A stretch of 38,625 bases of DNA from Flavobacteriales bacterium UBA5422 (GCA_002409405.1 DHNG01000042.1:1-38625), one strand, 5' to 3'; shown: positions 15,590 to 24,139, numbered from the stretch's first letter. The notes: generated from the sequence alone by a model not told the origin. Numbers and translations: made by a program.

Positions 15590-16642
15590 ATGAAAGCGAT
15601 GAGCAGCTATCTCCTGGTAAGACTTTTTTTGAATGTACTTTATCTGGGTTTAATTTTCTGGGCAGCGATCACCAACAATCGTGGCAGCGAGGTTGCCATC
15701 GGGCATGTTTTGCTCTATAACACGTTGCTGTTTGTTCCCGGTTGGATCAATAATTTCGGATTATTACCCCGTTTGCGCCGGAATAAAAAGGCCGGAATCT
15801 ACTTTGGTTCGATTGTAGTTGTTTTCCTGACCTCCTTGCTTATTTTAGGGCAGTACCTGCATTGGTTACAAATCCGTTATGCCACACAAGAACTCACCGA
15901 ATTCACTCCGCTGGGGATTACTTCTTCCGCACCTCCGGCATTGACAAATTATCAATACTATTTTGATGCGCTCCCTGCGATGATCATCCTCATGATAACC
16001 TTATTGGTGGGTTATGTTATTCAGGAATTTTTGGTAAAGCTGAAAAAAGAAAAGCACATTCAGAATGAGCACGCGATTGCTGAACTTAACTTGTTGAAAT
16101 CACAGATCAGTCCGCATTTTTTATTCAATGTATTAAATAGTCTGTACGCATTATCACTCAGCAAATCGGATAAAACTCCGGATGTGATTTTACAGCTATC
16201 CGATATCCTGCGTTATTCTCTCTATGAAGCACAGGAACGAGAAGTACCGGTTCCGGATGAGGTGGCGATCATTGATACCTATATCGCGATTGAAAAAATA
16301 AGAATTCCTGCTACTACTGATATTTCGTTTGATCACAGTGGGATTGACGATACAAAGATCGCACCGATGCTATTACTTCCGTTGATTGAAAATGCATTCA
16401 AACACGGAGTGGATTCAACCGTTGACCATTCCTACATTCATGCATCGCTTCACAAAACCGGAAACACCCTTGTTTTTACCTGTGAAAATACCTTTAAGGC
16501 TTCTGGCAGCCGATCAAAAGTGGGTGGTATCGGGATTCAGAACATCCGGAAACGACTGGAATTGCTCTATCCGTCGCGTCACCAACTGGAGATAGAACAA
16601 CAAGAAGGAATCTATAAAGTAACCTTGTCAATTAAGCTGTGA
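15590..16642 (+). CDS. LytS/YehU-type sensor histidine kinase
   Basis: Start placed at the ATG at 15590 (350 residues); the frame upstream of it has no family features. Four membrane segments occupy about 8-25, 38-55, 70-90 and 128-148, with a periplasmic loop between the last two. The HisKA_7TM-independent His_kinase domain follows: LKSQISPHFLFNVLNSLYAL, with His176 as the expected phosphorylation site, then LSDILRYSLYE and IENAFKHGVDS (N box) and a glycine-rich GGIGIQNIRKRLELLY. It partners the LytTR response regulator one base downstream. The signal is unknown. Confidence 0.93.
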   Translation: MKAMSSYLLVRLFLNVLYLGLIFWAAITNNRGSEVAIGHVLLYNTLLFVPGWINNFGLLPRLRRNKKAGIYFGSIVVVFLTSLLILGQYLHWLQIRYATQELTEFTPLGITSSAPPALTNYQYYFDALPAMIILMITLLVGYVIQEFLVKLKKEKHIQNEHAIAELNLLKSQISPHFLFNVLNSLYALSLSKSDKTPDVILQLSDILRYSLYEAQEREVPVPDEVAIIDTYIAIEKIRIPATTDISFDHSGIDDTKIAPMLLLPLIENAFKHGVDSTVDHSYIHASLHKTGNTLVFTCENTFKASGSRSKVGGIGIQNIRKRLELLYPSRHQLEIEQQEGIYKVTLSIKL

Positions 16643-16643
16643 G

Positions 16644-17366
16644 ATGAATAAAAAAATAAGATGTCTGGTTGTTGATGATGAAAAGCTGGCTCAGGAAGTA
16701 CTGCTCCATCATATTGCAAAGTTTGATGTGCTGGAATTAGCCGGAGTGTGCAACAATGTGTTTGAACTCATCAGTTTCCTGAACCGGGACAAAACCATTG
16801 ACCTCATCTTCCTGGACATTAAAATGCCTGAAATCAGCGGAACAGATTTTGTCAATATGTTTCACCATCCTCCGGCAATTATCTATACAACGGCTTATCA
16901 TCAGTACGCACTGGATGCTTTTGATCAGAGTGCATTGGACTATTTGCTGAAACCCATCTCGCTCGAGCGTTTTTCGAAAGCCGTTCAGAAAGCACAGCAA
17001 TTCTTGACCGTTCAGGAGCAACCGGCTCCAGTTGTTGAAGAACAACAGGACAAGAGTTTTTTTGTGAAAAGTGATAAAAAACTCATTAAAATTGACCCCG
17101 AAAACGTGTTGTACATCGAAGGAATGCGCAATTATATTTGCCTGTACATGGAAACAGAGCGAATTATCGTACACGGAACCTTAAGCGGAATAGAAGAAAA
17201 CCTGCGCCACATTGATCAGATTATCCGGGTACATAAATCCTTTTTTATCAACCTGCGCAAGATCAATTACCTGGAACAACACTTGATTACACTCACCAAC
17301 GGTAAAAGCATTCCGATCGGACTCAACTACCGGGAGCAGGTGTATGAAAAACTGAAGGTCATTTAA
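16644..17366 (+). CDS. LytTR-family response regulator
   Basis: Response regulator of 240 residues. The receiver domain (about 3-115) has the acidic pair Asp11-Asp12, phospho-acceptor Asp58 in LIFLDIKMPEISG, the switch Thr in IIYTTAYHQYA and Lys at LLKPISLERF. The LytTR DNA-binding domain covers about 140-238: FFVKSDKKLIKIDPENVLYI, then IRVHKSFFINLRKINYL. It begins one base after the kinase stop, so the pair is one transcript. Its stop overlaps the opposite-strand SRPBCC stop (bases 17363-17366 serve both). LytTR proteins bind two short direct repeats; none was assigned here. Confidence 0.94.
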   Translation: MNKKIRCLVVDDEKLAQEVLLHHIAKFDVLELAGVCNNVFELISFLNRDKTIDLIFLDIKMPEISGTDFVNMFHHPPAIIYTTAYHQYALDAFDQSALDYLLKPISLERFSKAVQKAQQFLTVQEQPAPVVEEQQDKSFFVKSDKKLIKIDPENVLYIEGMRNYICLYMETERIIVHGTLSGIEENLRHIDQIIRVHKSFFINLRKINYLEQHLITLTNGKSIPIGLNYREQVYEKLKVI

Positions 17367-17788
17367 CCAAATGCCTTCGCAAGTGCTGTTTCCAATGCAG
17401 TCATTTTTTCATTCCAATACCTTTGAACTTCTTCCCGTTGCTGTTCATTCAACAATTTTTCGTGGTGGAAGCTGATGGTTGTTTTTTCTCCGGCAGTCAG
17501 CACCCGTACCTGAACGGTTGATGTATTCTCCCATCCGCTCTTTTTCCAACTCATCCGGATATGCGAATACGGGATCAGGAGCCGGATCATCCCTTCCACC
17601 CCTTCTTTGGTCGTGAACGATTGTTTAAGCTCCGGTTCTTCTATCAGCGTTCCCAACCAGGTATTTAATCCATCTCGTGAAAACAGGAAATCCCATACTT
17701 TCACCTGTGAGTACGGAACTGTTTTTCGCAATCCGAACTGCCAACCGGCATCTTTTGTCAGACCAACAGGTTTATCGGGTGATTTCAT
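17363..17788 (-). CDS. SRPBCC/AHSA1-type protein
   Basis: Protein of 141 residues with the START-like SRPBCC fold, close to the Aha1 C-terminal (Hsp90 ATPase activator) family. FGLRKTVPYSQVKVWDFLFS opens the fold, LNTWLGTLIEE follows, then strands around IRLLIPYSHIRMSWKKSGW and VQVRVLTAGEKTTISFHHEKL, and a long C-terminal helix YWNEKMTALETALAKAF. These small proteins bind hydrophobic ligands; the true function is unknown. It is the third gene of the ArsR-SRPBCC-SRPBCC set, 53 bases after the second. Its stop codon overlaps that of the convergent LytTR gene. Confidence 0.88.
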   Translation of the reverse strand: MKSPDKPVGLTKDAGWQFGLRKTVPYSQVKVWDFLFSRDGLNTWLGTLIEEPELKQSFTTKEGVEGMIRLLIPYSHIRMSWKKSGWENTSTVQVRVLTAGEKTTISFHHEKLLNEQQREEVQRYWNEKMTALETALAKAFG

Positions 17789-17841
17789 ACGGCATTTTAC
17801 GGTCTAATGTACAAAAAAGAGATGAAAGTCCCGGTATTCTT

Positions 17842-18336
17842 CTACTGATTCAGTAGTTCCTCCAGATTTTCCAATCCCATTGTGAATCCTTCTTTGAATC
17901 CCATTTGAATCATCAATTCCAGATCGTCAAGACTATCGTGTTTCAAGGTAATATTAACCGTCGTCACACCATTTTCTTCTGTAAACTGATTTTCCCATTC
18001 AGAACGAGGTTTCCCGGGGCTTTCTACTCCGTTTTCATCACAGAATGCATCTATCCAGGAAATGGATTGCTTCGGTTTGATAGCAGTATAATCCGCCTTT
18101 GCCCAATGGTTTTCATTTTCAGGACTAACCATTGCGTACAACCAGGTCCCTCCCACCTTGAAATCCAGTGATTTGGTTTCTGCTCGGTATGGTTTCGGTG
18201 CCCACCATTGGTCCAACATTTCTGCTTTGGTCCAGGCATCCCAAACCAATGGAAGGCCGGCGTTGAATTCACGTGTTACATGAATCGTATTGTTTTCCTT
18301 ATTCACGGAAAACGAAAATAACAGATTTGATTTCAT
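17842..18336 (-). CDS. SRPBCC/AHSA1-type protein
   Basis: Protein of 164 residues of the AHSA1/SRPBCC group. The fold is seen in NTIHVTREFNAGLPLVWDAW, the LDQWWAPKPY segment, SLDFKVGGTWLYAM, and the closing helix DDLELMIQMGFKEGFTMGL. It follows the ArsR regulator by 12 bases, an arrangement often found in bacteria, where the small regulator represses an AHSA1 gene. Ligand unknown; the hydrophobic cavity suggests lipid-like or aromatic compounds (family knowledge). A short N-terminal addition (MKSNLLFSFSVNKEN) precedes the fold. Confidence 0.9.
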   Translation of the reverse strand: MKSNLLFSFSVNKENNTIHVTREFNAGLPLVWDAWTKAEMLDQWWAPKPYRAETKSLDFKVGGTWLYAMVSPENENHWAKADYTAIKPKQSISWIDAFCDENGVESPGKPRSEWENQFTEENGVTTVNITLKHDSLDDLELMIQMGFKEGFTMGLENLEELLNQ

Positions 18337-18348
18337 TGTATTGTGTTT

Positions 18349-18669
18349 TTAGTTTTTATTCTTTTGAATGCTTGCCAAATACGTATCCAAGTTCTCAAAA
18401 CGATTCTCCCACAGTTTGCGAAATTGCTCCAACCAATGATCAATTTCTTTGATTTTGTCGATTTTGAGTTGGTAATAAATCTCTCTTCCTTTTTGTTGCT
18501 GATCAATCAGTTCACATTCAGAAAGAATTCGCAAGTGCTTGGAAACCGCCTGCCGGGTTGTATCAAAATGTGCTGCAATAGCATTCGGTGTCATGGACTG
18601 TGCTGCAATCAAAGCAATGATTCCTCTTCTTGTCGGATCTGCTATGGCTTGGAAAATATCTCTTCTCAT
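18349..18669 (-). CDS. ArsR/SmtB-family regulator
   Basis: Start taken at the ATG at 18669 (106 residues), which gives the usual MRRDIFQAIADPTRR N-terminus; a TTG four codons earlier is unlikely. The winged helix is clear: NAIAAHFDTTRQAVSKHLRIL is the HTH, followed by the wing in QQKGREIYYQL. No CxC or other metal-site cysteines typical of metal sensors are seen (one Cys only, in SECEL), so it is probably a non-metal member like those paired with AHSA1 genes. A canonical promoter at 18707-18738 drives it and the two SRPBCC genes. Confidence 0.93.
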   Translation of the reverse strand: MRRDIFQAIADPTRRGIIALIAAQSMTPNAIAAHFDTTRQAVSKHLRILSECELIDQQQKGREIYYQLKIDKIKEIDHWLEQFRKLWENRFENLDTYLASIQKNKN

Positions 18670-18706
18670 GTTTGTCAACAATTAAAAATACGAAACCGTT
18701 TGATTG

Positions 18707-18738
18707 CAAATATATGCGCAACTTTTTGGTTTCACAAA
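18707..18738 (-). promoter_or_regulatory. Bacteroidota-type promoter of the arsR operon
   Basis: Minus strand: TTTG at 18738-18735, 20-base spacer, then TATATTTG at 18714-18707. Both match the Bacteroidota consensus (-33 TTTG, -7 TAnnTTTG) with ideal spacing. Expected transcript start near 18703, leaving a leader of about 34 bases before the ATG at 18669. Confidence 0.7.
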
Positions 18739-18887
18739 TTTTTCTCCTGTTATTTTATTCTTTTTCATAGATTTGCGGTATTCAAATTGTTTTATAAATA
18801 GCAATCTAAGCCGGATTTACTCCGTTGTTCACAGGTTTCTTTTCAGCAACCCGTGTTATTCCATTGTATAATTTATAAAGCAAAAAA

Positions 18888-19523
18888 ATGAAACATATTA
18901 CTATCGCCGTTATCGGCGGAACCGGGAAATCCGGAAAATTTGTCGTTGAGGAACTCCTCCGGCAGCAATTTCACCTTCGTTTATTGGTGCGGAATCCAGA
19001 AAAAACAGCGTTTAAAAACGATCATATTACCTTTGTTCAAGGGGATGTACGCGATTATGCCGCTGTAGATAAATTACTACACGATTGTCAGGCAGTAGTC
19101 AGCACATTGGGACAGCCGACAGGAGAGCGCTCTGTTTTCAGCGATGCCACCCGAACTATTTTGGAAGCGATGCAGAAGAATGGGTTAAAACGCTACATTG
19201 TCACCACCGGTTTGAGCGTAGACACACCCGCTGATGTTAAAAATGAACAGACAAAAGCTGCAACCGAATGGATGTATGCACATTATCCGGAAACGACCAT
19301 TGACAAACAAAAAGAATACGAACTATTAGCAAAAAGTACTATTGATTGGACACTTATCCGATTACCATTGATTCGGGAGACACCTAACGGAGTTGGTTTT
19401 ACAGCAAATCTGACAGATTGCAAAGGAACGTCTATCATTGCTGCTGATTTGGGAGCATTCATTGTTGATGAAATCGTACAGGGAAATTATGTGCAGCAAG
19501 CACCATTTTTGTACAATGATTAA
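18888..19523 (+). CDS. NAD(P)H-binding protein (atypical SDR/NmrA-like)
   Basis: Rossmann-fold protein of 211 residues. The nucleotide motif is IGGTGKSG (residues 9-16), followed by LRLLVRNPEK at the end of strand two and the VQGDVRDY acid position. VVSTLGQPTGE and RYIVTTGLSVDT mark strands four and five. It resembles the flavin-reductase/BVR-B-like atypical SDR group, where the usual YxxxK pair is absent. Expected role is NAD(P)H-dependent reduction or redox sensing, substrate unknown. Divergent from the ArsR gene with about 200 bases between, and followed by an intrinsic terminator at 19536-19565. Confidence 0.9.
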   Translation: MKHITIAVIGGTGKSGKFVVEELLRQQFHLRLLVRNPEKTAFKNDHITFVQGDVRDYAAVDKLLHDCQAVVSTLGQPTGERSVFSDATRTILEAMQKNGLKRYIVTTGLSVDTPADVKNEQTKAATEWMYAHYPETTIDKQKEYELLAKSTIDWTLIRLPLIRETPNGVGFTANLTDCKGTSIIAADLGAFIVDEIVQGNYVQQAPFLYND

Positions 19524-19535
19524 TTATAATCAGAG

Positions 19536-19565
19536 GAAGCCTCTTTTTTCAGGGGCTTCTTTTTC
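19536..19565 (+). terminator. Intrinsic terminator after NAD(P)H-binding protein gene
   Basis: Stem GAAGCCTC (19536-19543) with GGGGCTTC (19552-19559), seven Watson-Crick pairs plus one G-T pair, an 8-base loop, and a run of five T directly after the stem. It lies 12 bases past the stop at 19523 and points along the plus strand, between convergent genes. Confidence 0.8.
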
Positions 19566-19572
19566 TCTTCTT

Positions 19573-20193
19573 TTACTGTTTTCGAAAACTACAAAACACA
19601 AAATTTTGCGTTGTATCAAACGGTGTCGTGTGATCTGTCGTGATGCATGTTATTTTCTGAAAATAGCGACTGAACAAATCAGTCATCGTTGTTTCAGAAT
19701 ACTGTCGGATATCAATCCCACTACATTTTTTCGGACCTTGTTCTGAAAAAGTCCCGATGATCATCTTTCCATTCGGTGTGATGGCTTTTGAAGCCATTTG
19801 CACGTATTTTTCAACTTCAACGTCTTTGGTCAGAAAATGAAATGCTGCCCGGTCGTGCCAACAATCATAAGAGGTAGTCGGCTGAAAGTCAAAAACATCA
19901 GAAACGATCCATTTTACATCCTTTGCCCTTTCTCCCAATCGCTGTTTGGCACGCTCAATGGCTGTTTCAGAAACATCAAGTACCGAAAGATCCTGGTATC
20001 CCAAATCGAGTAAATGATCCACTAAAAAACTATCTCCTCCTCCGATATCAATAATTTTAGCTGTAACGGGGATTTCCAGTTGCTGAAAAAACTGCAACGA
20101 TGTTTCGGGATTCGGCTGATACCAGCTTACCTCGTTTAATTCTTTCGTCTGATAAATGGTTTCCCAATGCTTCTTTCGTTCGAAATCTTCCAT
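19573..20193 (-). CDS. Class I SAM-dependent methyltransferase
   Basis: Methyltransferase of 206 residues. It opens with HWETIYQTKELNEVSWYQP, typical of this family. Motif I is AKIIDIGGGDSFLVDHLL (46-63), LSVLDVSETAIERAKQRL holds the ribose-binding acid (motif II), VKWIVSDVFDF is motif III, and DCWHDRAAFHFLT is the substrate-site segment shared with small trans-aconitate/thiopurine-like enzymes. Substrate cannot be predicted. It is the last gene of the DUF1398-GNAT-methyltransferase run, 11 bases after the GNAT gene, and is convergent with the NAD(P)H-binding protein gene. Confidence 0.92.
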   Translation of the reverse strand: MEDFERKKHWETIYQTKELNEVSWYQPNPETSLQFFQQLEIPVTAKIIDIGGGDSFLVDHLLDLGYQDLSVLDVSETAIERAKQRLGERAKDVKWIVSDVFDFQPTTSYDCWHDRAAFHFLTKDVEVEKYVQMASKAITPNGKMIIGTFSEQGPKKCSGIDIRQYSETTMTDLFSRYFQKITCITTDHTTPFDTTQNFVFCSFRKQ

Positions 20194-20204
20194 TATTTCT
20201 ACAA

Positions 20205-20711
20205 TTAATTTCCATCCATTACTTTCTCAAACGCCTTGCGTGCACTACCGCGGAAATAGACTTCACCACAATAGGTATATCCCAGTTTATCCATAATTTT
20301 CAACATTGGTACATTGTCGAAGTTGGTATCCACTTTAATACTGAATACATTATTTTTCACACACACTTCTTCTACCATTTGAAAGAACTGTGTTGCAATT
20401 CCCTTTCCTTTCGCAAGCGGTGAAGCTGCTACCCGGTGCAATACCATGTAATCTCCTTCGGTCAGCCATTTCCCCTCAATGCTGTCATAGGCTGGCTCTT
20501 TATCAAACAGAATAGCAGCATACAACAGGATTGTATTATTTTCTTCCAGCACGTATGCATACCCCTTATCGATGTCATTCCGGATACTGTTTTCATTGGG
20601 ATATCCATCCTGCCATTGCTGGCTCCCGTCTGCTTTTCGTTGTGCAATAGCGTATTGGATAATCTCCCAGATTTGCGGAACTTCAACAGTTGTTGCCTTG
20701 CGTAAAATCAT
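20205..20711 (-). CDS. GNAT-family N-acetyltransferase
   Basis: Acetyltransferase of 168 residues. The GNAT fold is seen from MILRKATTVEVPQIWEII (strand 1, helix 1), through the WLTEGDYMVLHRVAASP strand 4 and the acetyl-CoA pyrophosphate loop AKGKGIATQFF (motif A), to SIKVDTNFDNVPMLKIMDKLGY (motif B), where NVPMLKIMDKLGY is the usual closing pattern. Amine substrate unknown. The start at 20711 gives normal length. It is 32 bases downstream of the DUF1398 gene and 11 bases before the methyltransferase, probably one transcript. Confidence 0.92.
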   Translation of the reverse strand: MILRKATTVEVPQIWEIIQYAIAQRKADGSQQWQDGYPNENSIRNDIDKGYAYVLEENNTILLYAAILFDKEPAYDSIEGKWLTEGDYMVLHRVAASPLAKGKGIATQFFQMVEEVCVKNNVFSIKVDTNFDNVPMLKIMDKLGYTYCGEVYFRGSARKAFEKVMDGN

Positions 20712-20743
20712 TTTGTCGGGCTGTTTCTTTGTTTGTTTTCCAC

Positions 20744-21133
20744 TTAGTGTGGAATTACTTCTACCACTATTTTGTTTCCTGCTTGATCAATGTACGTACA
20801 TGTCATTTCTTCCATGCATACCATCCATTTTTCAATACCTGCATTTGCTGTATCCTCACAGAAGGTCGGATAATCCGTTTTACCTTGCTGATGTGCTTTC
20901 AAATCGAACAGAAATTGCTCTTTGTTTACTGTTTCCGAAATTGTAAGCAGGTTGTATTTTGCAGGTGATACTTGCTGGTAATCTTCCACTCCGAAGTACA
21001 CGGTATGTCCGTCTTCAACAAACGTTTCGTAACGAGTGACTCCCATTTTCTTGAGTTCCTGAATATACGCAGGAAAATCGGCGCCCGATTTTACCTTGCT
21101 GTGTGCTGTATGGATTTGTTCTATGGTAAACAT
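20744..21133 (-). CDS. DUF1398-family protein
   Basis: Protein of 129 residues matching DUF1398: MFTIEQIHTAHSKVKSGADF at the start, then FPAYIQELKKMGVTRYETFV with DGHTVYFG, and FCEDTANAGIEKWMVCMEEMTCTYID near the C-terminus. The family is small, cytosolic and of unknown function, despite old 'phage envelope protein' labels. Cysteines in CEDTANAGIEKWMVCMEEMTC are spaced regularly, which may be a family trait. First gene of a three-gene minus-strand run, divergent from a small membrane protein gene. Confidence 0.9.
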   Translation of the reverse strand: MFTIEQIHTAHSKVKSGADFPAYIQELKKMGVTRYETFVEDGHTVYFGVEDYQQVSPAKYNLLTISETVNKEQFLFDLKAHQQGKTDYPTFCEDTANAGIEKWMVCMEEMTCTYIDQAGNKIVVEVIPH

Positions 21134-21235
21134 ACGTTGATTTTTAGTGTTAAGCGATCCGGTAAAGATACATCGGGAATCAATTTCCGCATGCGCATTT
21201 GTTCCTTTTTTTGACCCTTATTCATTCCTGACGTA

Positions 21236-21266
21236 TTGCAAAAGCAAATCAGATTCGCCATTTTTG
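21236..21266 (+). promoter_or_regulatory. Promoter of small membrane protein gene
   Basis: TTG at 21236-21238, 20-base spacer, then CATTTTTG at 21259-21266, one base off TAnnTTTG. The ATG at 21285 is 19 bases beyond the -7 box, giving a short leader. Confidence 0.5.
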
Positions 21267-21284
21267 TACAAACAAAATAACAGC

Positions 21285-21536
21285 ATGGCAACCAAGAAAC
21301 CGTATGAAATGAGCAACGAGGAATTGCTCAAGCAGGAAAAAACACTTAAAGCAAGCGTTTATATGCTTCTGGTCACATCTATTCTTATTTTATTGATCGG
21401 TATTTTTCTGTTATTCTACAAAAAACAAGGATTCAATGCTTTCCTGGCCATACCGATCTCATTTGTGGCAATTATCATTATAAATTCCAATCTATTGAAA
21501 GAAATACGGAAAGAGATAACATCCAGAGGATTGTAG
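21285..21536 (+). CDS. Two-helix small membrane protein
   Basis: Protein of 83 residues starting at the ATG at 21285; the frame runs back to 21147 but that part overlaps the promoter and has no family features. A charged N-terminus (MATKKPYEMSNEELLKQEKT) leads into two membrane helices (about 23-43 and 50-68), closing with KEIRKEITSRGL. Both ends should face the cytoplasm. Similar short redox-free membrane proteins are widespread in Bacteroidota without assigned function. Convergent with the CPBP protease gene 20 bases away. Confidence 0.75.
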   Translation: MATKKPYEMSNEELLKQEKTLKASVYMLLVTSILILLIGIFLLFYKKQGFNAFLAIPISFVAIIIINSNLLKEIRKEITSRGL

Positions 21537-21556
21537 ACATGGTATCGGATTACCTG

Positions 21557-22261
21557 TTACTTTCTTATCCATTGTTTGTTCCATGTCAACAATAGCAGGG
21601 TAAAGAGGATCACACAAATCAATGCAGCAAGATTGATTTGGATAATAAATGCATGAATTGCTGCCGCAACAAGGATTGATTTTGTACGAAAAACGGCAAA
21701 TGTCAACAGAAAAGAAAAAACAATACAAAATGCAAAGAAAATCCAGAAGCCACCGTATTGATCAAAGTTATTAAACACCAGAAGGTGCCAGATGCTCCAG
21801 AAAATTGCTGAAATAATGCTTTTAAAGACAAAATTCAGTTTTCCCAGACCATCAATCAGGTAACCTCTCCATGCATATTCTTCCATGATGTTGTAAACGA
21901 GGGCAAAACAGCAAAACAACAAGGCCCACAGGTGACGATTGACCTCATAATCATTGCCCATTCCATATACACCATAGCAAACAAACAGCACAATCGGAAA
22001 CAAAAGACTTTTCATTCCCTTCTCTCCCAACAGCGTAATGGATTGTTTCACACCACTGAATTGGTAAAACAACACCGCCACGATGAATGTCACCAATCCG
22101 TGATTGAAATTAAATGAAAACGGGATGTCGGTAATCTTTTCCAGCAACAGATTCAATAAATTGGGAAGTTTCCGGGCTAAAAACGTTCCTCCAAGCACAA
22201 TCCCGTAGAATAAAAAGATTCTTCCCCAATTTATTTCTTTCACTTGTTTCGTCAGATTCAT
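21557..22261 (-). CDS. CPBP-family intramembrane metalloprotease
   Basis: Protein of 234 residues with about seven to eight membrane helices. The Abi/CPBP motifs are present in order: NIMEEYAWRGYLI with Glu127-Glu128 and Arg132, WSIWHLLVF with His159, and AAIHAF with His203. These residues form the glutamate-type membrane protease site seen in CAAX-processing relatives. In bacteria members mature peptides or confer bacteriocin immunity; the substrate here is unknown, and no bacteriocin gene is nearby. The upstream gap of 230 bases (22262-22491) shows no gene or strong motif. Confidence 0.92.
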   Translation of the reverse strand: MNLTKQVKEINWGRIFLFYGIVLGGTFLARKLPNLLNLLLEKITDIPFSFNFNHGLVTFIVAVLFYQFSGVKQSITLLGEKGMKSLLFPIVLFVCYGVYGMGNDYEVNRHLWALLFCCFALVYNIMEEYAWRGYLIDGLGKLNFVFKSIISAIFWSIWHLLVFNNFDQYGGFWIFFAFCIVFSFLLTFAVFRTKSILVAAAIHAFIIQINLAALICVILFTLLLLTWNKQWIRK

Positions 22262-22491
22262 ACGTGTGTCCTGTTAGCGAGTTTAATATTCTGATTTAGA
22301 CCATTCTCTGGTTTTTTCATAAGTCATTTACCAAAAAAATGATGCATGCAGTTGTCGGCTAAGATATAAAAACACCGAATAAAAACGAACTTCTTTCCTA
22401 AATATGGAATGGTAATCACTTCATTTTGGTTGGTCAGGGACTAAAATATTAAAAATATTCCAGTGGTAACAACACTCCAAACAGTTAGCGA

Positions 22492-23193
22492 TCAATAACC
22501 CTTCCTGATTCTCGCTACATTTTTATTCATCTTATGCCGCACAATTGTTCTGAATATAAATTTCTTCAGCGTACTAAGCTGTTGTTGATGCTGTGCATAG
22601 AATTCATCCGGTGTATCAAATACACCAAAATCCTGATTGATCCCTTTGTCCTGAATAAATGTATTATTCAAATTCCAGTTTATAGGTGGGTTTTTAAAGT
22701 TGTCCGTATACACTCCATAACCACAAAATGTGGTCTTACATTCTTTGTTCTTTTCCTGTAAACGATTCAGATACACGCTGTCAAGAATTACTCCTTCCAT
22801 AAAATACCATTGATCATTGACCAGCACTTCTACCCAACTGTGCAGAATGTTTTTGGGAGAAAGCAAGTACCAAATCCCGGTAATGGCTCCTTTCTGCAGT
22901 TCCCTGTTAATTGTAAATCCGTGAATTCGATTGGGAATCCCCGTCGCTCTTAAAAGCGTCATGAGCAACGTTGCTTTTGTATTGCATTGTCCGTAACCGT
23001 CTTTTAGCACTTCAGATGCAGAAATATCATCTGCACGATTATAACCGAATTGAATTTCATCACGGACAAAATTATAGATCGTCTTTATCCTGTCCACCGG
23101 TTCCAGATCACTCCATTTTCGTTCAGTTACAAGTTGCCGGATCAATGGGTCTGAGTAATCCAATATGCTCGTTTCTTTCAGGTACTTATTCAT
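22492..23193 (-). CDS. Transglutaminase-like cysteine protease-fold protein
   Basis: Start taken at the Met at 23193 (233 residues), four codons into the longest frame. The transglutaminase-like core is clear: DRIKTIYNFVRDEIQFGYN, catalytic Cys70 in KDGYGQCNTKATLL, His118 in NILHSWVEVLVNDQWY, and an acidic residue near 138 in EGVILD. Such proteins are peptidases or amidases; the lack of a signal peptide puts it in the cytoplasm. It lies 65 bases after the AraC-type regulator stop on the same strand and could be its target. The C-terminal KFIFRTIVRHKMNKNVARIRKGY tail is basic. Confidence 0.9.
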   Translation of the reverse strand: MNKYLKETSILDYSDPLIRQLVTERKWSDLEPVDRIKTIYNFVRDEIQFGYNRADDISASEVLKDGYGQCNTKATLLMTLLRATGIPNRIHGFTINRELQKGAITGIWYLLSPKNILHSWVEVLVNDQWYFMEGVILDSVYLNRLQEKNKECKTTFCGYGVYTDNFKNPPINWNLNNTFIQDKGINQDFGVFDTPDEFYAQHQQQLSTLKKFIFRTIVRHKMNKNVARIRKGY

Positions 23194-23258
23194 TTTATAA
23201 CGCATTAATGTTAGTACAAAGATGAAAAGTAACGGGGTAGTAAACTTGTATAAACCGG

Positions 23259-24083
23259 CTATTTTAAGCTTGTAAGAATTTTTGGAGAAAGGCCGAAGGT
23301 TTCTGTAAATGTTCGTGTATAATGAGAACTATCCGTAAAACCAAAATGGTGGGCTGTTTTCGTGATGGAATGTTCTTTCAGATAAGGGAGTGATTTTATC
23401 AACCGGTTCCACAACTGATAACGTCTGAAATTTAGCCGGGTTTTTTCTTTAAATAAATGGAGAAACCTGGTTTCTGAAAGGTGACAAAAGTGAGCGATTT
23501 CCTTTAGTGATACAACCCGGTCAAAGTTGTGTTCCAAGTATTGAACAGCCTTGTAAATCCGATCATCTGTGACATGAATTGTTGATTCGCAGTCGCATTG
23601 ATACTCCTGCAGATAATCCTTTAACCACTGAACAAACCCGGTGAACACATCTGGTGAAAAAAGGTTTCCATTCAATGCCCTGTGAAACGCATCATTCAAG
23701 TCGTTTTTCAGGTGAGTGATTTCTTTGGTTCCATAATCATTCAATAAATGGTGACCAATCGTACTTGCCGGGTTGATGAGTAAAATAAGTGCAGGTTTTT
23801 CACAATAAAACCGGTGGAACACATTGCTGTTAATCCAGCAGGACATATAATTATTTTCGGTGCCGGTTACATCTGTTATCAGCAGTGATGATTCGGAAGC
23901 AACGCTGATTTGCAATGCATAATGCCGGTGCAGTTTATTGTCATTGAGCTGCCCGAAAAACAACCCCCAATTATTTTCGATGTATAATTTATTGCGAAAC
24001 ATGTAATTCATCCGGGGTCTATAACCCGGCAAAGTAATAAAGCAAAAACCGTGACGAAAATAGAACATTTCTTTGATCTTCAA
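23259..24083 (-). CDS. AraC-family transcriptional regulator
   Basis: Up to 274 residues. The C-terminal 100 residues hold the double HTH: YLEHNFDRVVSLKEIAHFCH, then LSETRFLHLFKEKTRLNFRR, and SITKTAHHFGFTDSSHYTRT with FTETFGLSPKIL, the standard AraC end. The N-terminal ligand domain is of cupin type (HRHYALQISVA). The longest start at 24083 is listed; Met25 (24011) or Met28 (24002) are equally plausible since the first 24 residues look unlike the family. It lies between the transglutaminase gene and the divergent DinB operon and may regulate either. Confidence 0.9.
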   Translation of the reverse strand: MKIKEMFYFRHGFCFITLPGYRPRMNYMFRNKLYIENNWGLFFGQLNDNKLHRHYALQISVASESSLLITDVTGTENNYMSCWINSNVFHRFYCEKPALILLINPASTIGHHLLNDYGTKEITHLKNDLNDAFHRALNGNLFSPDVFTGFVQWLKDYLQEYQCDCESTIHVTDDRIYKAVQYLEHNFDRVVSLKEIAHFCHLSETRFLHLFKEKTRLNFRRYQLWNRLIKSLPYLKEHSITKTAHHFGFTDSSHYTRTFTETFGLSPKILTSLK

Positions 24084-24139
24084 TCAAACTGTACCCATCA
24101 AATTCTACTGATCTGCATCTGTTTTCGTTCGATATTTTT

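Noticed and set aside
18343..18801. Plus-strand frame of 152 codons opposite the ArsR gene
   Set aside because: Antisense shadow; the ArsR gene on the minus strand has a clear family match and a canonical promoter.
22262..22491. Possible gene or regulatory RNA in the gap between CPBP and transglutaminase genes
   Set aside because: No frame longer than a few codons with a plausible start, and only a weak AATATT-AAA-AATATT palindrome in AT-rich sequence.
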